From Pseudomonadota bacterium (GTDB lineage: Bacteria; Pseudomonadota; Gammaproteobacteria; Burkholderiales; Burkholderiaceae_C), in the NCBI GenBank assembly GCA_029779845.1, contig JAKOZT010000139.1, forward strand, positions 1-55,284: 55,284 bases of DNA, written 5' to 3'. The notes under the pieces are model-generated. The model was not told the DNA's origin and did not search any database. It was given only the letters and a program-made list of their open reading frames with translations. Positions 41,383-49,555 of this stretch are shown piece after piece (position 1 is the stretch's first letter; every line of letters begins with the position of its first letter). The translations under genes were made by a program, and so were the position numbers.

Positions 41383-42093
41383 ATGAGACTTCAGCGGTTT
41401 CTCGATGTCAGCCAGTCGTGCGATGTGGAAACGTTCACACGTCGGCTGGTCGGCTTCGCGCATGAGCTGGATTTCGGTATTGCGGCTGCGACGCTGGTTG
41501 TTGACGCACCCGGACAAGACGCGACTTTCGTCACCGTCGGCAATACGCCCGAGGCTTTCAAAGACGCCTCCGTCGATACCGGCGACGCGAAGCGTGATCC
41601 GGTGCTCAAGCGCATGAAGCGGCAGAGCATTCCCTTTTTCTACGACCAGGGTCTGTATGTCGACGATGGGGCCGCCGATCTGTGGGAGCGCCAAGCACCT
41701 TTCGGCTATCGCACCGGCATCGCGGTGGCGCTGCACCTGCCGGCGCACCGCCACTTTCTACTTGGCGTAGACCGAGAAACGGCGTTGCCGCACGAGGACG
41801 AGAAGCTGACGCGGATGCTGGCCGACCTGCAGTTCCTCGCCGTGCACGCCCAGGATGCGGCTCAGCGTCTGCTGGCGCCGCCCGCGGCGAACGACGAGAT
41901 TCCGGACCTGACACCGCGCGAACTCGACATCCTGCGCCAGACACGCGACGGCAAGTCGGCCTGGGCGGCCGGCCAGATTCTCGCGATCAGCGAGCACACG
42001 GTGAACTTCCACCTGCGCAACATCCAGCGCAAGCTCAACACCACCTCCAAGCACCAGGCGGTGCTGGCGGCGATGCGCCTGGGCTTGATCTGA
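41383..42093 (+). CDS. LuxR-family regulator with autoinducer-binding domain (LuxR solo)
   Basis: Transcription factor of 236 aa. Residues about 10-165 look like an autoinducer-binding domain: the block NTPEAF, DP at 72-73 (the invariant Asp-Pro), PFFYD at 84-88 and the Gly of FGYRTGIAVALHLP are in the expected order, although some of the usual Trp and Tyr ligand residues are replaced by Phe. Residues 174-236 are the GerE-type helix-turn-helix (LTPRELDILRQTRDGK, then ISEHTVNFHLRNIQRKLN). The ATG at 41383 is preferred; 25 upstream codons are open but unlike the family. No luxI is in the window. The likely effector is an acyl-homoserine lactone or a related compound. Confidence 0.88.
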   Translation: MRLQRFLDVSQSCDVETFTRRLVGFAHELDFGIAAATLVVDAPGQDATFVTVGNTPEAFKDASVDTGDAKRDPVLKRMKRQSIPFFYDQGLYVDDGAADLWERQAPFGYRTGIAVALHLPAHRHFLLGVDRETALPHEDEKLTRMLADLQFLAVHAQDAAQRLLAPPAANDEIPDLTPRELDILRQTRDGKSAWAAGQILAISEHTVNFHLRNIQRKLNTTSKHQAVLAAMRLGLI

Positions 42094-42122
42094 GATCAAC
42101 GGACAGCCGAGCTGTCCATCCC

Positions 42123-42138
42123 CTACAAAGGTTTGTAG
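42123..42138. promoter_or_regulatory. Perfect lux-type palindrome
   Basis: CTACAAAGGTTTGTAG is a perfect 16-bp dyad of the CTA-N10-TAG form bound by LuxR, LasR and RhlR-type proteins. It lies 29 nt after the LuxR stop. A -10-like CAAAAT lies at 42163-42168; a start near 42175 would put the box centre at about -44, the position used for activation. Confidence 0.65.
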
Positions 42139-42213
42139 CTAGTCGGCGCGTGACCGACTGCACAAAATGGCTCCCGAACCGCGTCGTGTGACGCACTTAA
42201 CCGGGAGACCGTC

Positions 42214-42243
42214 ATGACTTCGTATCCTCGCGTCGGCTGGTAA
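42214..42243 (+). CDS. Nine-codon micro-ORF (MTSYPRVGW)
   Basis: ATG to TAA encodes Met-Thr-Ser-Tyr-Pro-Arg-Val-Gly-Trp. A strong ribosome site GGGAG ends 6 nt before the ATG, better than that of most genes here. It is the only frame with an evident ribosome site between the LuxR gene and the next gene and lies 75 nt after the perfect lux box. A further frame from 42167 (16 codons) overlaps its ATG as TCATGA but begins before the inferred transcript start. It could be a signal or regulatory peptide, a leader peptide for the downstream hairpins, or the remnant start of a lost luxI. Unrecognised. Confidence 0.4.
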   Translation: MTSYPRVGW

Positions 42244-42251
42244 GGACAAGC

Positions 42252-42290
42252 GGCCGCTGCGCGCCTTCCGCAAGCTCGCCCGCAGCGGCC
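42252..42290 (+). promoter_or_regulatory. Stem-loop after the micro-ORF
   Basis: Perfect 10-bp inverted repeat GGCCGCTGCG (42252-42261) and CGCAGCGGCC (42281-42290) with a 19-nt loop, beginning 8 nt after the micro-ORF stop. It could shield an mRNA end or be part of a small structured RNA. Confidence 0.5.
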
Positions 42291-42322
42291 CCGTCCGACC
42301 CATTACCCCTCAGATTCCGCAG

Positions 42323-42344
42323 CGGGCGCCTTTCACGGCGCCCG
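42323..42344 (+). terminator. Terminator-like hairpin
   Basis: CGGGCGCC-TTTCAC-GGCGCCCG, a perfect 8-bp stem with a 6-nt loop, followed by TCTGCTTCT, a poor T-tract. It would end a transcript of about 175 nt started from the lux-box promoter. From here to 42410 I see nothing further apart from the presumed promoter of the next gene. Confidence 0.5.
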
Positions 42345-42410
42345 TCTGCTTCTGGCGACTGCAACTGGTTACCCAGCGGGCACCGGATCGGCACTACGCT
42401 CGCGGCCTCC

Positions 42411-42689
42411 ATGAAAGAGTACCGCCTCGCCGCCTGGCCCAACCTCGGCCCGCAGCACCGCCGCACCGCCTACCGCCGCCTGCTCAGCGACATGTCGCAG
42501 CGGCACGTCAGCCTGGCCGAGTTGTGCGAACGCAGCGGGCTGGCGCGGCGCGAGGTGCGCAGCTTCCTCGCCACGCTGGCCGAGCGCGGCTCGCTGATCA
42601 CTCGTGATGCGCCGCGCGCCGGCTGGCCGCTGTCGCTGCGGCCGCTGCGCAACTGGCTGCGCCGCAGCCAGCTGCTCAGCCCGCGCTGA
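42411..42689 (+). CDS. Small helix-turn-helix-like protein
   Basis: Basic protein of 92 aa. Residues about 20-66 look like a winged helix or HTH (SQRHVSLAELCERSGLARRE, then a helix ending in LAERGSLITR), with a basic C-terminus (RNWLRRSQLLSPR). No family recognised. It stands 38 nt before the NasT gene in the same direction, so it may be a regulator of the nitrate cluster, but that is inference. The ribosome site is not evident. Confidence 0.6.
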   Translation: MKEYRLAAWPNLGPQHRRTAYRRLLSDMSQRHVSLAELCERSGLARREVRSFLATLAERGSLITRDAPRAGWPLSLRPLRNWLRRSQLLSPR

Positions 42690-42727
42690 GCCCGCCGGCT
42701 TGGCTTGAATGTTGCACGGCCCGGGGC

Positions 42728-43357
42728 ATGGCCCCCACCCGTCCGCTGCGCATCGTCGTCGTCGCTCCCGAAGCTCTCTCGCCCGATCTCGCCGACGCGC
42801 AGAGCGAAGGTGAGCTGGAGCGCTCGCGCAGTCTGCGCATCGCCCTGCTCGAAGCCGGCTACAACGTGGTCGCGACGCTGCCGGCCGATCCCTTCCTGCC
42901 CGAACGGCTGGCGCAGATCGCGCCCGACATGGTGGTGGTCGACGCCGAGAGCCAGGCGCGCGATACGCTCGAGCACGTCGTGATGGCCACGCGCGACGAG
43001 CGCCGGCCCATCGTTCTCTTCACCAACGACGCCGACACCAGCCAGGTCGGCGCGGCGATCGCCGCCGGCGTCAGCGCCTACGTGGTGGCCGGCCTCGCGC
43101 CCGCGCGCGTGCGCCCGGTGCTCGACGTGGCGATGGCGCGCTTCCAGCACGAGGAGGCGCTGCGCCGCGAGCTGGCGCAGGCACGCACCCAGCTCAGCGA
43201 GCGCAAGACCATCGATCGCGCCAAGGGCATCCTGATGGCGCGCCACTCGCTCAGCGAGGACGAGGCCTACGCGCGCCTGCGCAAGACCGCGATGGATCGC
43301 GGCATGAAGCTCGCCGAGGTGGCGCAGCGCATCGTCGAGGTCGCCGAGCTGCTCTGA
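42728..43357 (+). CDS. nasT: NasT-type ANTAR antiterminator
   Basis: RNA-binding response regulator of 209 aa. A receiver-like domain (about 7-135) has MVVVDAES at the place of the phosphoacceptor strand; a coiled linker leads to a C-terminal ANTAR domain (about 145-207) with the typical RKTIDRAKGILMARHSLSE. In nitrate-assimilating bacteria NasT binds hexaloop hairpins in leader RNAs and lets polymerase pass a terminator, and it is held in check by nitrate-binding NasS. No NasS gene is in the window. The leader of the following nrtA gene has the expected elements. Confidence 0.9.
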   Translation: MAPTRPLRIVVVAPEALSPDLADAQSEGELERSRSLRIALLEAGYNVVATLPADPFLPERLAQIAPDMVVVDAESQARDTLEHVVMATRDERRPIVLFTNDADTSQVGAAIAAGVSAYVVAGLAPARVRPVLDVAMARFQHEEALRRELAQARTQLSERKTIDRAKGILMARHSLSEDEAYARLRKTAMDRGMKLAEVAQRIVEVAELL

Positions 43358-43432
43358 GCGTGCTTCGCGCACTGCGCGGGTGCATCGCGCGCGCTTTTCG
43401 GGTGGCATGCGGTTTGCAATAGCCAGCCCATC

Positions 43433-43448
43433 GGGCCAACGCCGGCCC
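43433..43448 (+). promoter_or_regulatory. ANTAR-type hexaloop hairpin (P1) in the nrtA leader
   Basis: GGGCC-AACGCC-GGCCC: a 5-bp stem with a six-base loop that has A at position 1 and G at position 4, the known ANTAR recognition bases. A weak second candidate (3-bp stem, loop GACGAC) is at 43454-43465 and overlaps the first arm of the terminator, as in the dual-hexaloop model. Confidence 0.55.
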
Positions 43449-43459
43449 GCCGCGACGAC

Positions 43460-43512
43460 GACGTCCGCACGAGCGCTGCCCATGGGCAGACGCCGTGCGG
43501 GCGTCTTTTTTT
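43460..43512 (+). terminator. Intrinsic terminator before nrtA (attenuator)
   Basis: Outer 11-bp stem 43460-43470 with 43495-43505 (GACGTCCGCAC and GTGCGGGCGTC, one wobble), an inner 8-bp hairpin at 43473-43493, and seven T at 43506-43512. A shorter alternative stem AGACGCC/GGCGTCT uses 43488-43506. The T-tract ends only 20 nt before nrtA, so it can end the nasT mRNA or attenuate nrtA. Confidence 0.85.
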
Positions 43513-43532
43513 GACCGCAACGCAGCCACGCC

Positions 43533-44771
43533 ATGACCCACTCGACGAACCGGAACCCGCTCATGAGCCGCAGAACCGTCATCAAGGCCGCCGCCGGGCT
43601 GGTGCCCGCGCTGCACGCCAGCGCCTACGCCCAGGGCTCCGACAAGCCCGAGAAGGAGGAGGTCCGCATCGGCTTCATTCCGCTGACCGACTGCGCCTCG
43701 GTCGTGATGGCCGCGGTGCTGGGCTTCGACAAGAAGTACGGCGTGAAGATCGTGCCGACCAAGGAGGCCTCCTGGGCGGGTGTGCGCGACAAGCTCGTCA
43801 ACGGCGAACTGGACATGGCGCACGTGCTCTACGGCCTGGTCTACGGCGTGCACCTCGGCGTCGGCGGCCCGAAGAAGGACATGGCCGTGTTGATGACGCT
43901 GAACAACAACGGCCAGGCGATCTCGCTGTCGAAGAAGCTGGCCGACAAGGGCGCGGTCGATGCCGCCAGCCTCGCCAGGCTGATGGCCTCGGAAAAGCGC
44001 GAGTACACCTTCGCGCAGACCTTCCCGACCGGCACGCATGCGATGTGGCTGTACTACTGGCTCGCCTCGGCGGGCATCAACCCGATGAAGGACGCCAAGG
44101 TCATCACCGTGCCGCCGCCGCAGATGGTGGCCAACATGCGCGTCGGCAACATGGACGGATTCTGCGTCGGCGAGCCCTGGAACCACCGCGCGATCATCGA
44201 CGGCATCGGCATCACCGCGGTGACCACGCAGGACGTGTGGAAGGACCATCCCGAGAAGGTGCTGGGCACGACGGCCGAGTTCGTGAAGAAGCATCCCAAC
44301 ACCGCGCGCGCCGTGATGATGGCGATCCTCGAAGCCGGGCGCTGGATCGACGCCAGCCTGCAGAACAAGAACAAGATGGCCGAGACCATCGCCGACAAGG
44401 CTTACGTCAACACCAGCGTCGACGCGATCAACCAGCGCATCCTCGGGCGCTACCAGAACGGCCTGGGCAAGACCTGGGACGACCCCAACCACATGAAGTT
44501 CTTCGCCGACGGCGCGGTCAACTTCCCCTACCTGTCCGACGGCATGTGGTTCCTCACGCAGCACAAGCGCTGGGGGCTGCTGAAGGAGCACCCCGACTAC
44601 CTCGGCGTGGCCAGGCAGGTCAATCAGATCGAGCTGTACAAGCAGGCCGCATCGGCGCTGAAGATCGCCGTGCCCGCCAGCCCGATGCGCAGCAGCAAGC
44701 TGATCGACGGCGTGGTGTGGGACGGCAAGGATCCGGCCCGCTACGCCGACGGCTTCAAGGTCAAGGCCTGA
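43533..44771 (+). CDS. nrtA: Nitrate-type ABC transporter substrate-binding protein
   Basis: Periplasmic nitrate- or nitrite-binding protein of the NrtA/CmpA group, 412 aa. The N-terminus has a Tat-like signal (SRRTVIK at residues 12-18, then an Ala-rich stretch ending near AYAQG). The mature part begins VRIGFIPLTDCASVVMA and contains TFPTGTHAMWLYYWLA and VGEPWNHRA, both typical of nitrate binders. An ATG at 43563, just before the Tat motif and preceded by CGGAA, is an alternative start. The stop overlaps the permease start by one base. Bicarbonate (CmpA) or cyanate binders are related; the NasT gene upstream favours nitrate. Confidence 0.9.
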   Translation: MTHSTNRNPLMSRRTVIKAAAGLVPALHASAYAQGSDKPEKEEVRIGFIPLTDCASVVMAAVLGFDKKYGVKIVPTKEASWAGVRDKLVNGELDMAHVLYGLVYGVHLGVGGPKKDMAVLMTLNNNGQAISLSKKLADKGAVDAASLARLMASEKREYTFAQTFPTGTHAMWLYYWLASAGINPMKDAKVITVPPPQMVANMRVGNMDGFCVGEPWNHRAIIDGIGITAVTTQDVWKDHPEKVLGTTAEFVKKHPNTARAVMMAILEAGRWIDASLQNKNKMAETIADKAYVNTSVDAINQRILGRYQNGLGKTWDDPNHMKFFADGAVNFPYLSDGMWFLTQHKRWGLLKEHPDYLGVARQVNQIELYKQAASALKIAVPASPMRSSKLIDGVVWDGKDPARYADGFKVKA

Positions 44772-45544
44772 TGAACGCCGCGCTTCGCATCCTGAGCCCG
44801 CCGCTGGCCGGCCTCGCGCTGCTGATCGGCATCTGGGCGCTGCTGACGATGCAGGGCGACAGCAGCTTCCCGACGCCGCTGGCGACCTTCACCGAGGCCG
44901 CCCGGCTGTTCTCCGACCCGTTCTACCGCAACGGCCCGAACGATCAGGGCATCGGCTGGAACATCCTGTTCTCGCTCGAGCGCGTCGCGGTCGGCTTCGG
45001 GCTGGCGGCGCTGGCCGGGATCCCGCTGGGCTTCCTGATCGGACGCTTCGCGGTGCTCGACCGCATGGTCTCGCCGCTGGTCAGCCTGCTGCGCCCGGTG
45101 TCGCCGCTGGCCTGGCTGCCGATCGGACTGCTGGTGTTCAAGGCCGCGAACCCGGCGGCGATCTGGACGATCTTCATCTGCTCGATCTGGCCGATGATCA
45201 TCAACACCGCCGTGGGCGTGCAGCGCGTGCCGCAGGACTACCTGAACGTCGCCAAGGTGCTGAACCTGAGCGAGTGGAAGGTCATCACGAAGATCCTCTT
45301 CCCCGCGGTGCTGCCCTACATGCTGACCGGCGTGCGCCTGTCGGTGGGCACGGCCTGGCTGGTGATCGTGGCCGCCGAGATGCTGACCGGCGGCGTGGGC
45401 ATCGGCTTCTGGGTGTGGGACGAGTGGAACAACCTGAACGTGACGCACATCCTGATCGCCATCGTCGTGATCGGCGTGGTCGGCCTGCTGCTGGAGACGC
45501 TGCTGGTGGGCATCGCGAAGCGCTTCAGCTACGACGAGCATTGA
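44771..45544 (+). CDS. nrtB: Nitrate-type ABC transporter permease
   Basis: Inner-membrane permease of 257 aa with about six helices and the BPD-transport fold; the EAA-like loop that contacts the ATPase is around QRVPQDYLNVAKVLNLSEWK. Members of this group import nitrate, cyanate, taurine or sulfonates. Translationally coupled to nrtA and followed after 8 nt by the ATPase gene. Confidence 0.92.
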   Translation: MNAALRILSPPLAGLALLIGIWALLTMQGDSSFPTPLATFTEAARLFSDPFYRNGPNDQGIGWNILFSLERVAVGFGLAALAGIPLGFLIGRFAVLDRMVSPLVSLLRPVSPLAWLPIGLLVFKAANPAAIWTIFICSIWPMIINTAVGVQRVPQDYLNVAKVLNLSEWKVITKILFPAVLPYMLTGVRLSVGTAWLVIVAAEMLTGGVGIGFWVWDEWNNLNVTHILIAIVVIGVVGLLLETLLVGIAKRFSYDEH

Positions 45545-45552
45545 GAACCGCC

Positions 45553-46356
45553 ATGAACCACTTCATCCAGGTGCAGAACGCGGAGATGGTGTTCACGACC
45601 CGGAAGGGCCGCTTCCACGCGCTGCGCGAGATCGACCTGAGCGTAGCGCAGGGCGAGTTCGTCACGCTGATCGGCCACTCGGGCTGCGGCAAGTCGACGC
45701 TGCTCAACCTGATCGCCGGGCTCGTGCTGCCCACCAGCGGCGTGCTGCTGTGCGACAACCGCGAGATCGCCGCGCCCGGGCCGGAGCGCGCGGTGGTGTT
45801 CCAGAACCACTCGCTGCTGCCCTGGCTCTCCTGCTACGAGAACGTGCACCTGGCGGTCGAGCGGGTGTTCGGCGCGCGCGCGTCGCGCGCCGAGCTGAAG
45901 CAGCGCAGCGAGGCCGCGCTCGAGCTGGTCGGCATGGGCCACGCCGCCGCCAAGCGGCCGCACGAGATCTCCGGCGGCATGAAGCAGCGCGTGGGCATCG
46001 CGCGGGCGCTGGCGATGGAGCCCAAGGTGCTGCTGATGGACGAGCCCTTCGGCGCGCTCGACGCGCTGACGCGCGCCCGGCTTCAGGACGAGCTGCTGAA
46101 GATCGTCGCGCGCACGAAGAGCACGGTGGTGATGGTCACGCACGACGTCGACGAGGCGGTGCTGCTGTCGGACCGCATCGTGATGATGACCAACGGCCCG
46201 GCCGCGACGATCGGGGAGATCCTCGCGGTGGGCCTGCCGCGCCCGCGCGACCGCGTCGCGCTGGCCGAGGACGCGAACTACGTGCACTGCCGCAAGGAGG
46301 TGCTGGACTTTCTCTACACGCGCCACGGGCAGGCGGCGGGCACGGCACTTGCGTGA
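45553..46356 (+). CDS. nrtD: Nitrate-type ABC transporter ATP-binding protein
   Basis: ATPase subunit of 267 aa, single domain (NrtD type, without the NrtA-like extension of NrtC). Walker A is GHSGCGKST, the signature is SGGMKQR, Walker B is VLLMDEPF and the switch is THDVDEA. It ends the transporter operon; no nitrate or nitrite reductase genes follow in this window, so nitrate assimilation must be completed elsewhere. Confidence 0.93.
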   Translation: MNHFIQVQNAEMVFTTRKGRFHALREIDLSVAQGEFVTLIGHSGCGKSTLLNLIAGLVLPTSGVLLCDNREIAAPGPERAVVFQNHSLLPWLSCYENVHLAVERVFGARASRAELKQRSEAALELVGMGHAAAKRPHEISGGMKQRVGIARALAMEPKVLLMDEPFGALDALTRARLQDELLKIVARTKSTVVMVTHDVDEAVLLSDRIVMMTNGPAATIGEILAVGLPRPRDRVALAEDANYVHCRKEVLDFLYTRHGQAAGTALA

Positions 46357-46363
46357 GTCGCAC

Positions 46364-46389
46364 GCGACGGCTGGCAGAGCAGCCGTCGC
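46364..46389 (+). promoter_or_regulatory. Stem-loop after nrtD
   Basis: A perfect 10-bp inverted repeat GCGACGGCTG/CAGCCGTCGC with a six-base loop GCAGAG, seven bases after the nrtD stop. It precedes the intrinsic terminator and could protect the mRNA end. Confidence 0.5.
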
Positions 46390-46419
46390 TGTCTCCTCAG
46401 CAGGGCTCGTCCCTTTGGC

Positions 46420-46455
46420 AACGCCCCCGCGCCGCACCGGCCGGGGGCGTTTTTT
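46420..46455 (+). terminator. Intrinsic terminator of the nrt operon
   Basis: AACGCCCCC and GGGGGCGTT form a 9-bp stem around a 14-nt GC-rich loop, followed by a run of six T. It reads for the plus strand and its T-tract touches the stop codon of the convergent ferredoxin gene. Confidence 0.85.
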
Positions 46456-46793
46456 CAGTGCTTCTCTTTGGCGTGATTGATCGAGTACTTCGGGATCTCG
46501 ATCGTCACGTCCTCGTTGGAGAGAATGGCCTGGCACGACAGCCGCGAGGTGGGCTCCAGGCCCCAGGCGCGGTCGAGCAGGTCTTCTTCGCTCTCGTCCA
46601 TCTCGCCGAGCGACTTGAAGCCCTCGCGCACCACCACGTGACAGGTGGTGCAGGCGCAGCTCAGCTCGCAGGCGTGCTCGATCTCGACGTGGTTGTCGAG
46701 CATGGCTTCGCACAGCGAGGTGCCGGCCGGCGCGCTGATCTCGGCGCCTTCGGGGCAGTATTCGGGGTGCGGCAGGATGCGGATCGTTGGCAT
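46455..46793 (-). CDS. fdx: ISC-type [2Fe-2S] ferredoxin
   Basis: Adrenodoxin-like ferredoxin of 112 aa that supplies electrons to iron-sulfur cluster assembly. Ligands are Cys42, Cys48, Cys51 and Cys87 (CX5CX2CX35C); Cys46 is an extra one seen in ISC ferredoxins. It starts 2 nt after the hscA stop, the last gene of the isc operon. Confidence 0.96.
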   Translation of the reverse strand: MPTIRILPHPEYCPEGAEISAPAGTSLCEAMLDNHVEIEHACELSCACTTCHVVVREGFKSLGEMDESEEDLLDRAWGLEPTSRLSCQAILSNEDVTIEIPKYSINHAKEKH

Positions 46794-46795
46794 GT

Positions 46796-48652
46796 TCAGA
46801 CGTCCTCGACGCGCTTGCCCGCCAGCGCCTGGCGGATGCCGCGGTTCATGCGTTCGGCGGCGAAACCTTCGGTGGCCAGGGCCAGCGCCTCGACGGCGGC
46901 GTCGATCGCGTGGTGGTCGCTGCCCTCGCGGGCCTGCTGCACGGCAGCGAGTTGCGCCTCGATGGCTGCGCGCTGCGCCGCATCGAGCAGATCGCCGTCG
47001 GCCACCAGCGCGGCGCGCGTGGCCAGCAGCAGCCGCTCGGCCTCGACGCGTGATTCGCGCAGGCTGCGCTCGCGCATGTCCTGCTCGGCGCTGCCGAAGC
47101 CCTCGCTGAGCATGCGCGCGATGTCCTCGTCGGCCAGGCCGTAGCTCGGCTTGACGCTGATGGCGGCCTGCACGCCCGAACTCTCCTCGCGCGCGGAGAC
47201 GCTCAGCAGCCCGTCGGCATCGACCTGGAAGCTCACCCGGATGCGCGCCGCGCCGGCCACCATCGGCGGAATGCCGCGCAGCTCGAAGCGCGCCAGCGAG
47301 CGGCAGTCGGCCACCAGCTCGCGCTCGCCTTGCACGACGTGGATCGCCATCGCGGTCTGGCCGTCCTTGAAGGTGGTGAAGTCCTGCGCGCGCGCCGTGG
47401 GGATGCTGCTGTTGCGCGGGATGATGCGCTCGACCAGCCCGCCCATCGTCTCCAGCCCGAGCGAGAGCGGGATCACGTCGAGCAGCAGCAGTTCGCCGGC
47501 GCCGGCGTTGCCGGCCAGCGCGTTGGCCTGGATCGCGGCGCCCAGCGCCACCACCTCGTCGGGGTTCAGGTTGGTCAGCGGCGCGCGGCCGAAGAGTTCG
47601 CCGACGGCCTGCTGCACGCGCGGCATGCGCGTCGAGCCGCCGACCATCACGACGCCCTGCACCTCGTCCTTGCCGACCTGGGCATCGCGCAGCACCTTGC
47701 GCACCGCGGCCAGCGTGCGCGCCACCAGCGGCTCGGTGAGCGCGACGAATTCGTCGCGTGCGATGCGCACCTGCAGCTCGCCGCCGGCCAGCGGGCAGGC
47801 CAGCACGGCGTGATCGGCGCTCGACAGCTTCTCCTTGGCCGCGCGCGCCGCGGCCAGCACGGCGCGCTTGTCCTCGGCGGTGGCGGCTTCGAGCCCGGCG
47901 CGCTGCAGCGCGAACGCGGCCAGCGCGGCATCGAAGTCGTCGCCGCCGAGCGCCGAATCGCCGCCGGTGGCGATCACCTCGAACACCCCGGCCGACAGGC
48001 GCAGTAGCGAGATGTCGAAGGTGCCGCCGCCCAGGTCGTAGACCGCGTACAGGCCTTCGGCACCGTGCTCCAGGCCGTAGGCGATCGCCGCGGCGGTCGG
48101 CTCGCTGATCAGGCGCAGCACGTTCAGGCCGGCGAGCTGCGCGGCGTCCTTGGTCGCCTGGCGCTGCGCTTCGTCGAAGTAGGCCGGCACGGTGATCACC
48201 GCGCCGAACAGCTCGTCGTCAAAGCTGTCTTCGGCGCGCTGGCGCAGCGTGGCGAGGATCTCGGCGGAGACCTCCACCGGCGACTTGTCGCCGTCCGCCG
48301 TGCGTATCTTCAGCATGCCCGGCGCGTCGACGAAGTCGTAGGGCAGCGTGCGGCGTTCGGCGATGTCGGCCAGGCCGCGGCCCATGAAGCGCTTGGCCGA
48401 GACGATGGTGTTCTTCGGGTCGAGCGCCGCGTCGGCCAGCGCCTGCGCGCCGATGCGCCGTCCGCCGCCGGCGAGGTAGTGCACCGCCGAGGGCAGGATC
48501 ACGCGGCCGTGCTCGTCGGGCAGGCACTCGGCCACGCCGTGGCGCACCGCCGCCACCAGCGAATGCGTGGTGCCGAGGTCGATGCCCACCGCGACGCGGC
48601 GCTGGTGCGGGTCGGGCGAGCCGCCGGGTTCGGAGATCTGCAGCAGGGCCAT
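46796..48652 (-). CDS. hscA: Fe-S protein assembly chaperone HscA
   Basis: Specialised Hsp70 that, with HscB, releases clusters from the scaffold IscU by binding its LPPVK motif. The 618-aa protein has the N-terminal ATPase domain ([38 protein letters not shown]) and a peptide-binding domain from about residue 385 with no long DnaK-type lid extension. The start [10 protein letters not shown] is chosen because it lies 4 nt after the hscB stop; 16 further codons upstream overlap hscB. Confidence 0.96.
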   Translation of the reverse strand: MALLQISEPGGSPDPHQRRVAVGIDLGTTHSLVAAVRHGVAECLPDEHGRVILPSAVHYLAGGGRRIGAQALADAALDPKNTIVSAKRFMGRGLADIAERRTLPYDFVDAPGMLKIRTADGDKSPVEVSAEILATLRQRAEDSFDDELFGAVITVPAYFDEAQRQATKDAAQLAGLNVLRLISEPTAAAIAYGLEHGAEGLYAVYDLGGGTFDISLLRLSAGVFEVIATGGDSALGGDDFDAALAAFALQRAGLEAATAEDKRAVLAAARAAKEKLSSADHAVLACPLAGGELQVRIARDEFVALTEPLVARTLAAVRKVLRDAQVGKDEVQGVVMVGGSTRMPRVQQAVGELFGRAPLTNLNPDEVVALGAAIQANALAGNAGAGELLLLDVIPLSLGLETMGGLVERIIPRNSSIPTARAQDFTTFKDGQTAMAIHVVQGERELVADCRSLARFELRGIPPMVAGAARIRVSFQVDADGLLSVSAREESSGVQAAISVKPSYGLADEDIARMLSEGFGSAEQDMRERSLRESRVEAERLLLATRAALVADGDLLDAAQRAAIEAQLAAVQQAREGSDHHAIDAAVEALALATEGFAAERMNRGIRQALAGKRVEDV

Positions 48653-48656
48653 GCGC

Positions 48657-49175
48657 TTATTGTCCCAGCGCCTCGAGGCGGCGCTCGACGTCGGCGCCAA
48701 AGCGCTCGATGAACATGAGGGCTCTGAGCTGCTGCGCCGCGGCGGCCATGTCGCCGCCCTCGTCGATCAGCACGCGCAGGCGCTCCAGCGCGGCCGCACG
48801 CTGCTCGGCGACCTGCTCGGCGAGCGCCTCGACCTGCTCGACGCCACGCGCCGCGTCCAGCGCCTCGCGCCACTCCATCTGCTGCATCAGGAAGGCGGGC
48901 GGCATCGCGGTGTTGTTCTCGGCGTCGACGCGCTGGCCGGCCAGCTCGCACAGCGTGGCGGCGCGCGCGAGCGGGTCCTTCAGGCGCCGGTAGGCCTCGT
49001 TGACGCGCACCGCCCACTGCATCGCCACGCGCTGCGCGGCCGCGCCCTCGGCCGCGAAGCGGTCCGGGTGCACCTCGGCCTGCAGGGCGCGCCAGCGCGC
49101 GTCGAGCGTGGCGCGCTCCTGCGCGAAGCGGCGCGGCAGGCCGAACAGCACGAAATCGTCGTCGTCGAGCTTCAT
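48657..49175 (-). CDS. hscB: Fe-S co-chaperone HscB
   Basis: J-domain co-chaperone of 172 aa that brings IscU to HscA and stimulates its ATPase. The J domain (residues 5-75) carries the HPD motif (EVHPDRF); the C-terminal three-helix bundle (about 95-172) binds IscU. It lies 52 nt after iscA. Confidence 0.96.
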   Translation of the reverse strand: MKLDDDDFVLFGLPRRFAQERATLDARWRALQAEVHPDRFAAEGAAAQRVAMQWAVRVNEAYRRLKDPLARAATLCELAGQRVDAENNTAMPPAFLMQQMEWREALDAARGVEQVEALAEQVAEQRAAALERLRVLIDEGGDMAAAAQQLRALMFIERFGADVERRLEALGQ

Positions 49176-49227
49176 GGAATGAAAAAGCGCGGCTCGCGGC
49201 CGCGCTCCGCGGGTTCGGGCCGGATCG

Positions 49228-49551
49228 TCAAACGCGGAACGACTCGCCGCAGCCGCAGCGGTCCTTCTCGCGCGGGTTGTGGAACTTGAAGCCTTCGTTG
49301 AGGCCCTCGCGCACGAAGTCGAGTTCGGTGCCGTCGAGGTAGGGCAGGCTCTTCGGATCGATCAGCACCTTGACGCCGTGGCCCTCGAAGACGATGTCCT
49401 CGGGGGCCAGTTCGTCGGCGTACTCGAGCTTGTAGGCCAGGCCCGAGCAGCCGGTGGTCTTGACGCCCAGGCGCACGCCGACGCCCTTGCCGCGCTTGGC
49501 GAGGTAGCGGATGACGTGCTTGGCGGCGCGCTCGGTCAAGGTGACGGCCAT
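49228..49551 (-). CDS. iscA: Iron-sulfur cluster assembly protein IscA
   Basis: A-type cluster carrier, 107 aa. The three conserved cysteines are Cys35 (GCSGLAY), Cys99 and Cys101 (RCGCGESF). It receives clusters or iron and passes them to apo-proteins. It starts 4 nt after the iscU stop. Confidence 0.97.
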   Translation of the reverse strand: MAVTLTERAAKHVIRYLAKRGKGVGVRLGVKTTGCSGLAYKLEYADELAPEDIVFEGHGVKVLIDPKSLPYLDGTELDFVREGLNEGFKFHNPREKDRCGCGESFRV

Positions 49552-49555
49552 GTGC

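Noticed and set aside
42167..42217. Sixteen-codon frame overlapping the micro-ORF start
   Set aside because: It has no ribosome site and begins before the inferred transcript start.
43488..43506. Short stem AGACGCC/GGCGTCT as the main nrtA terminator
   Set aside because: The 11-bp stem 43460-43505 directly abuts the T-tract and is stronger; the short stem is kept only as an alternative fold.
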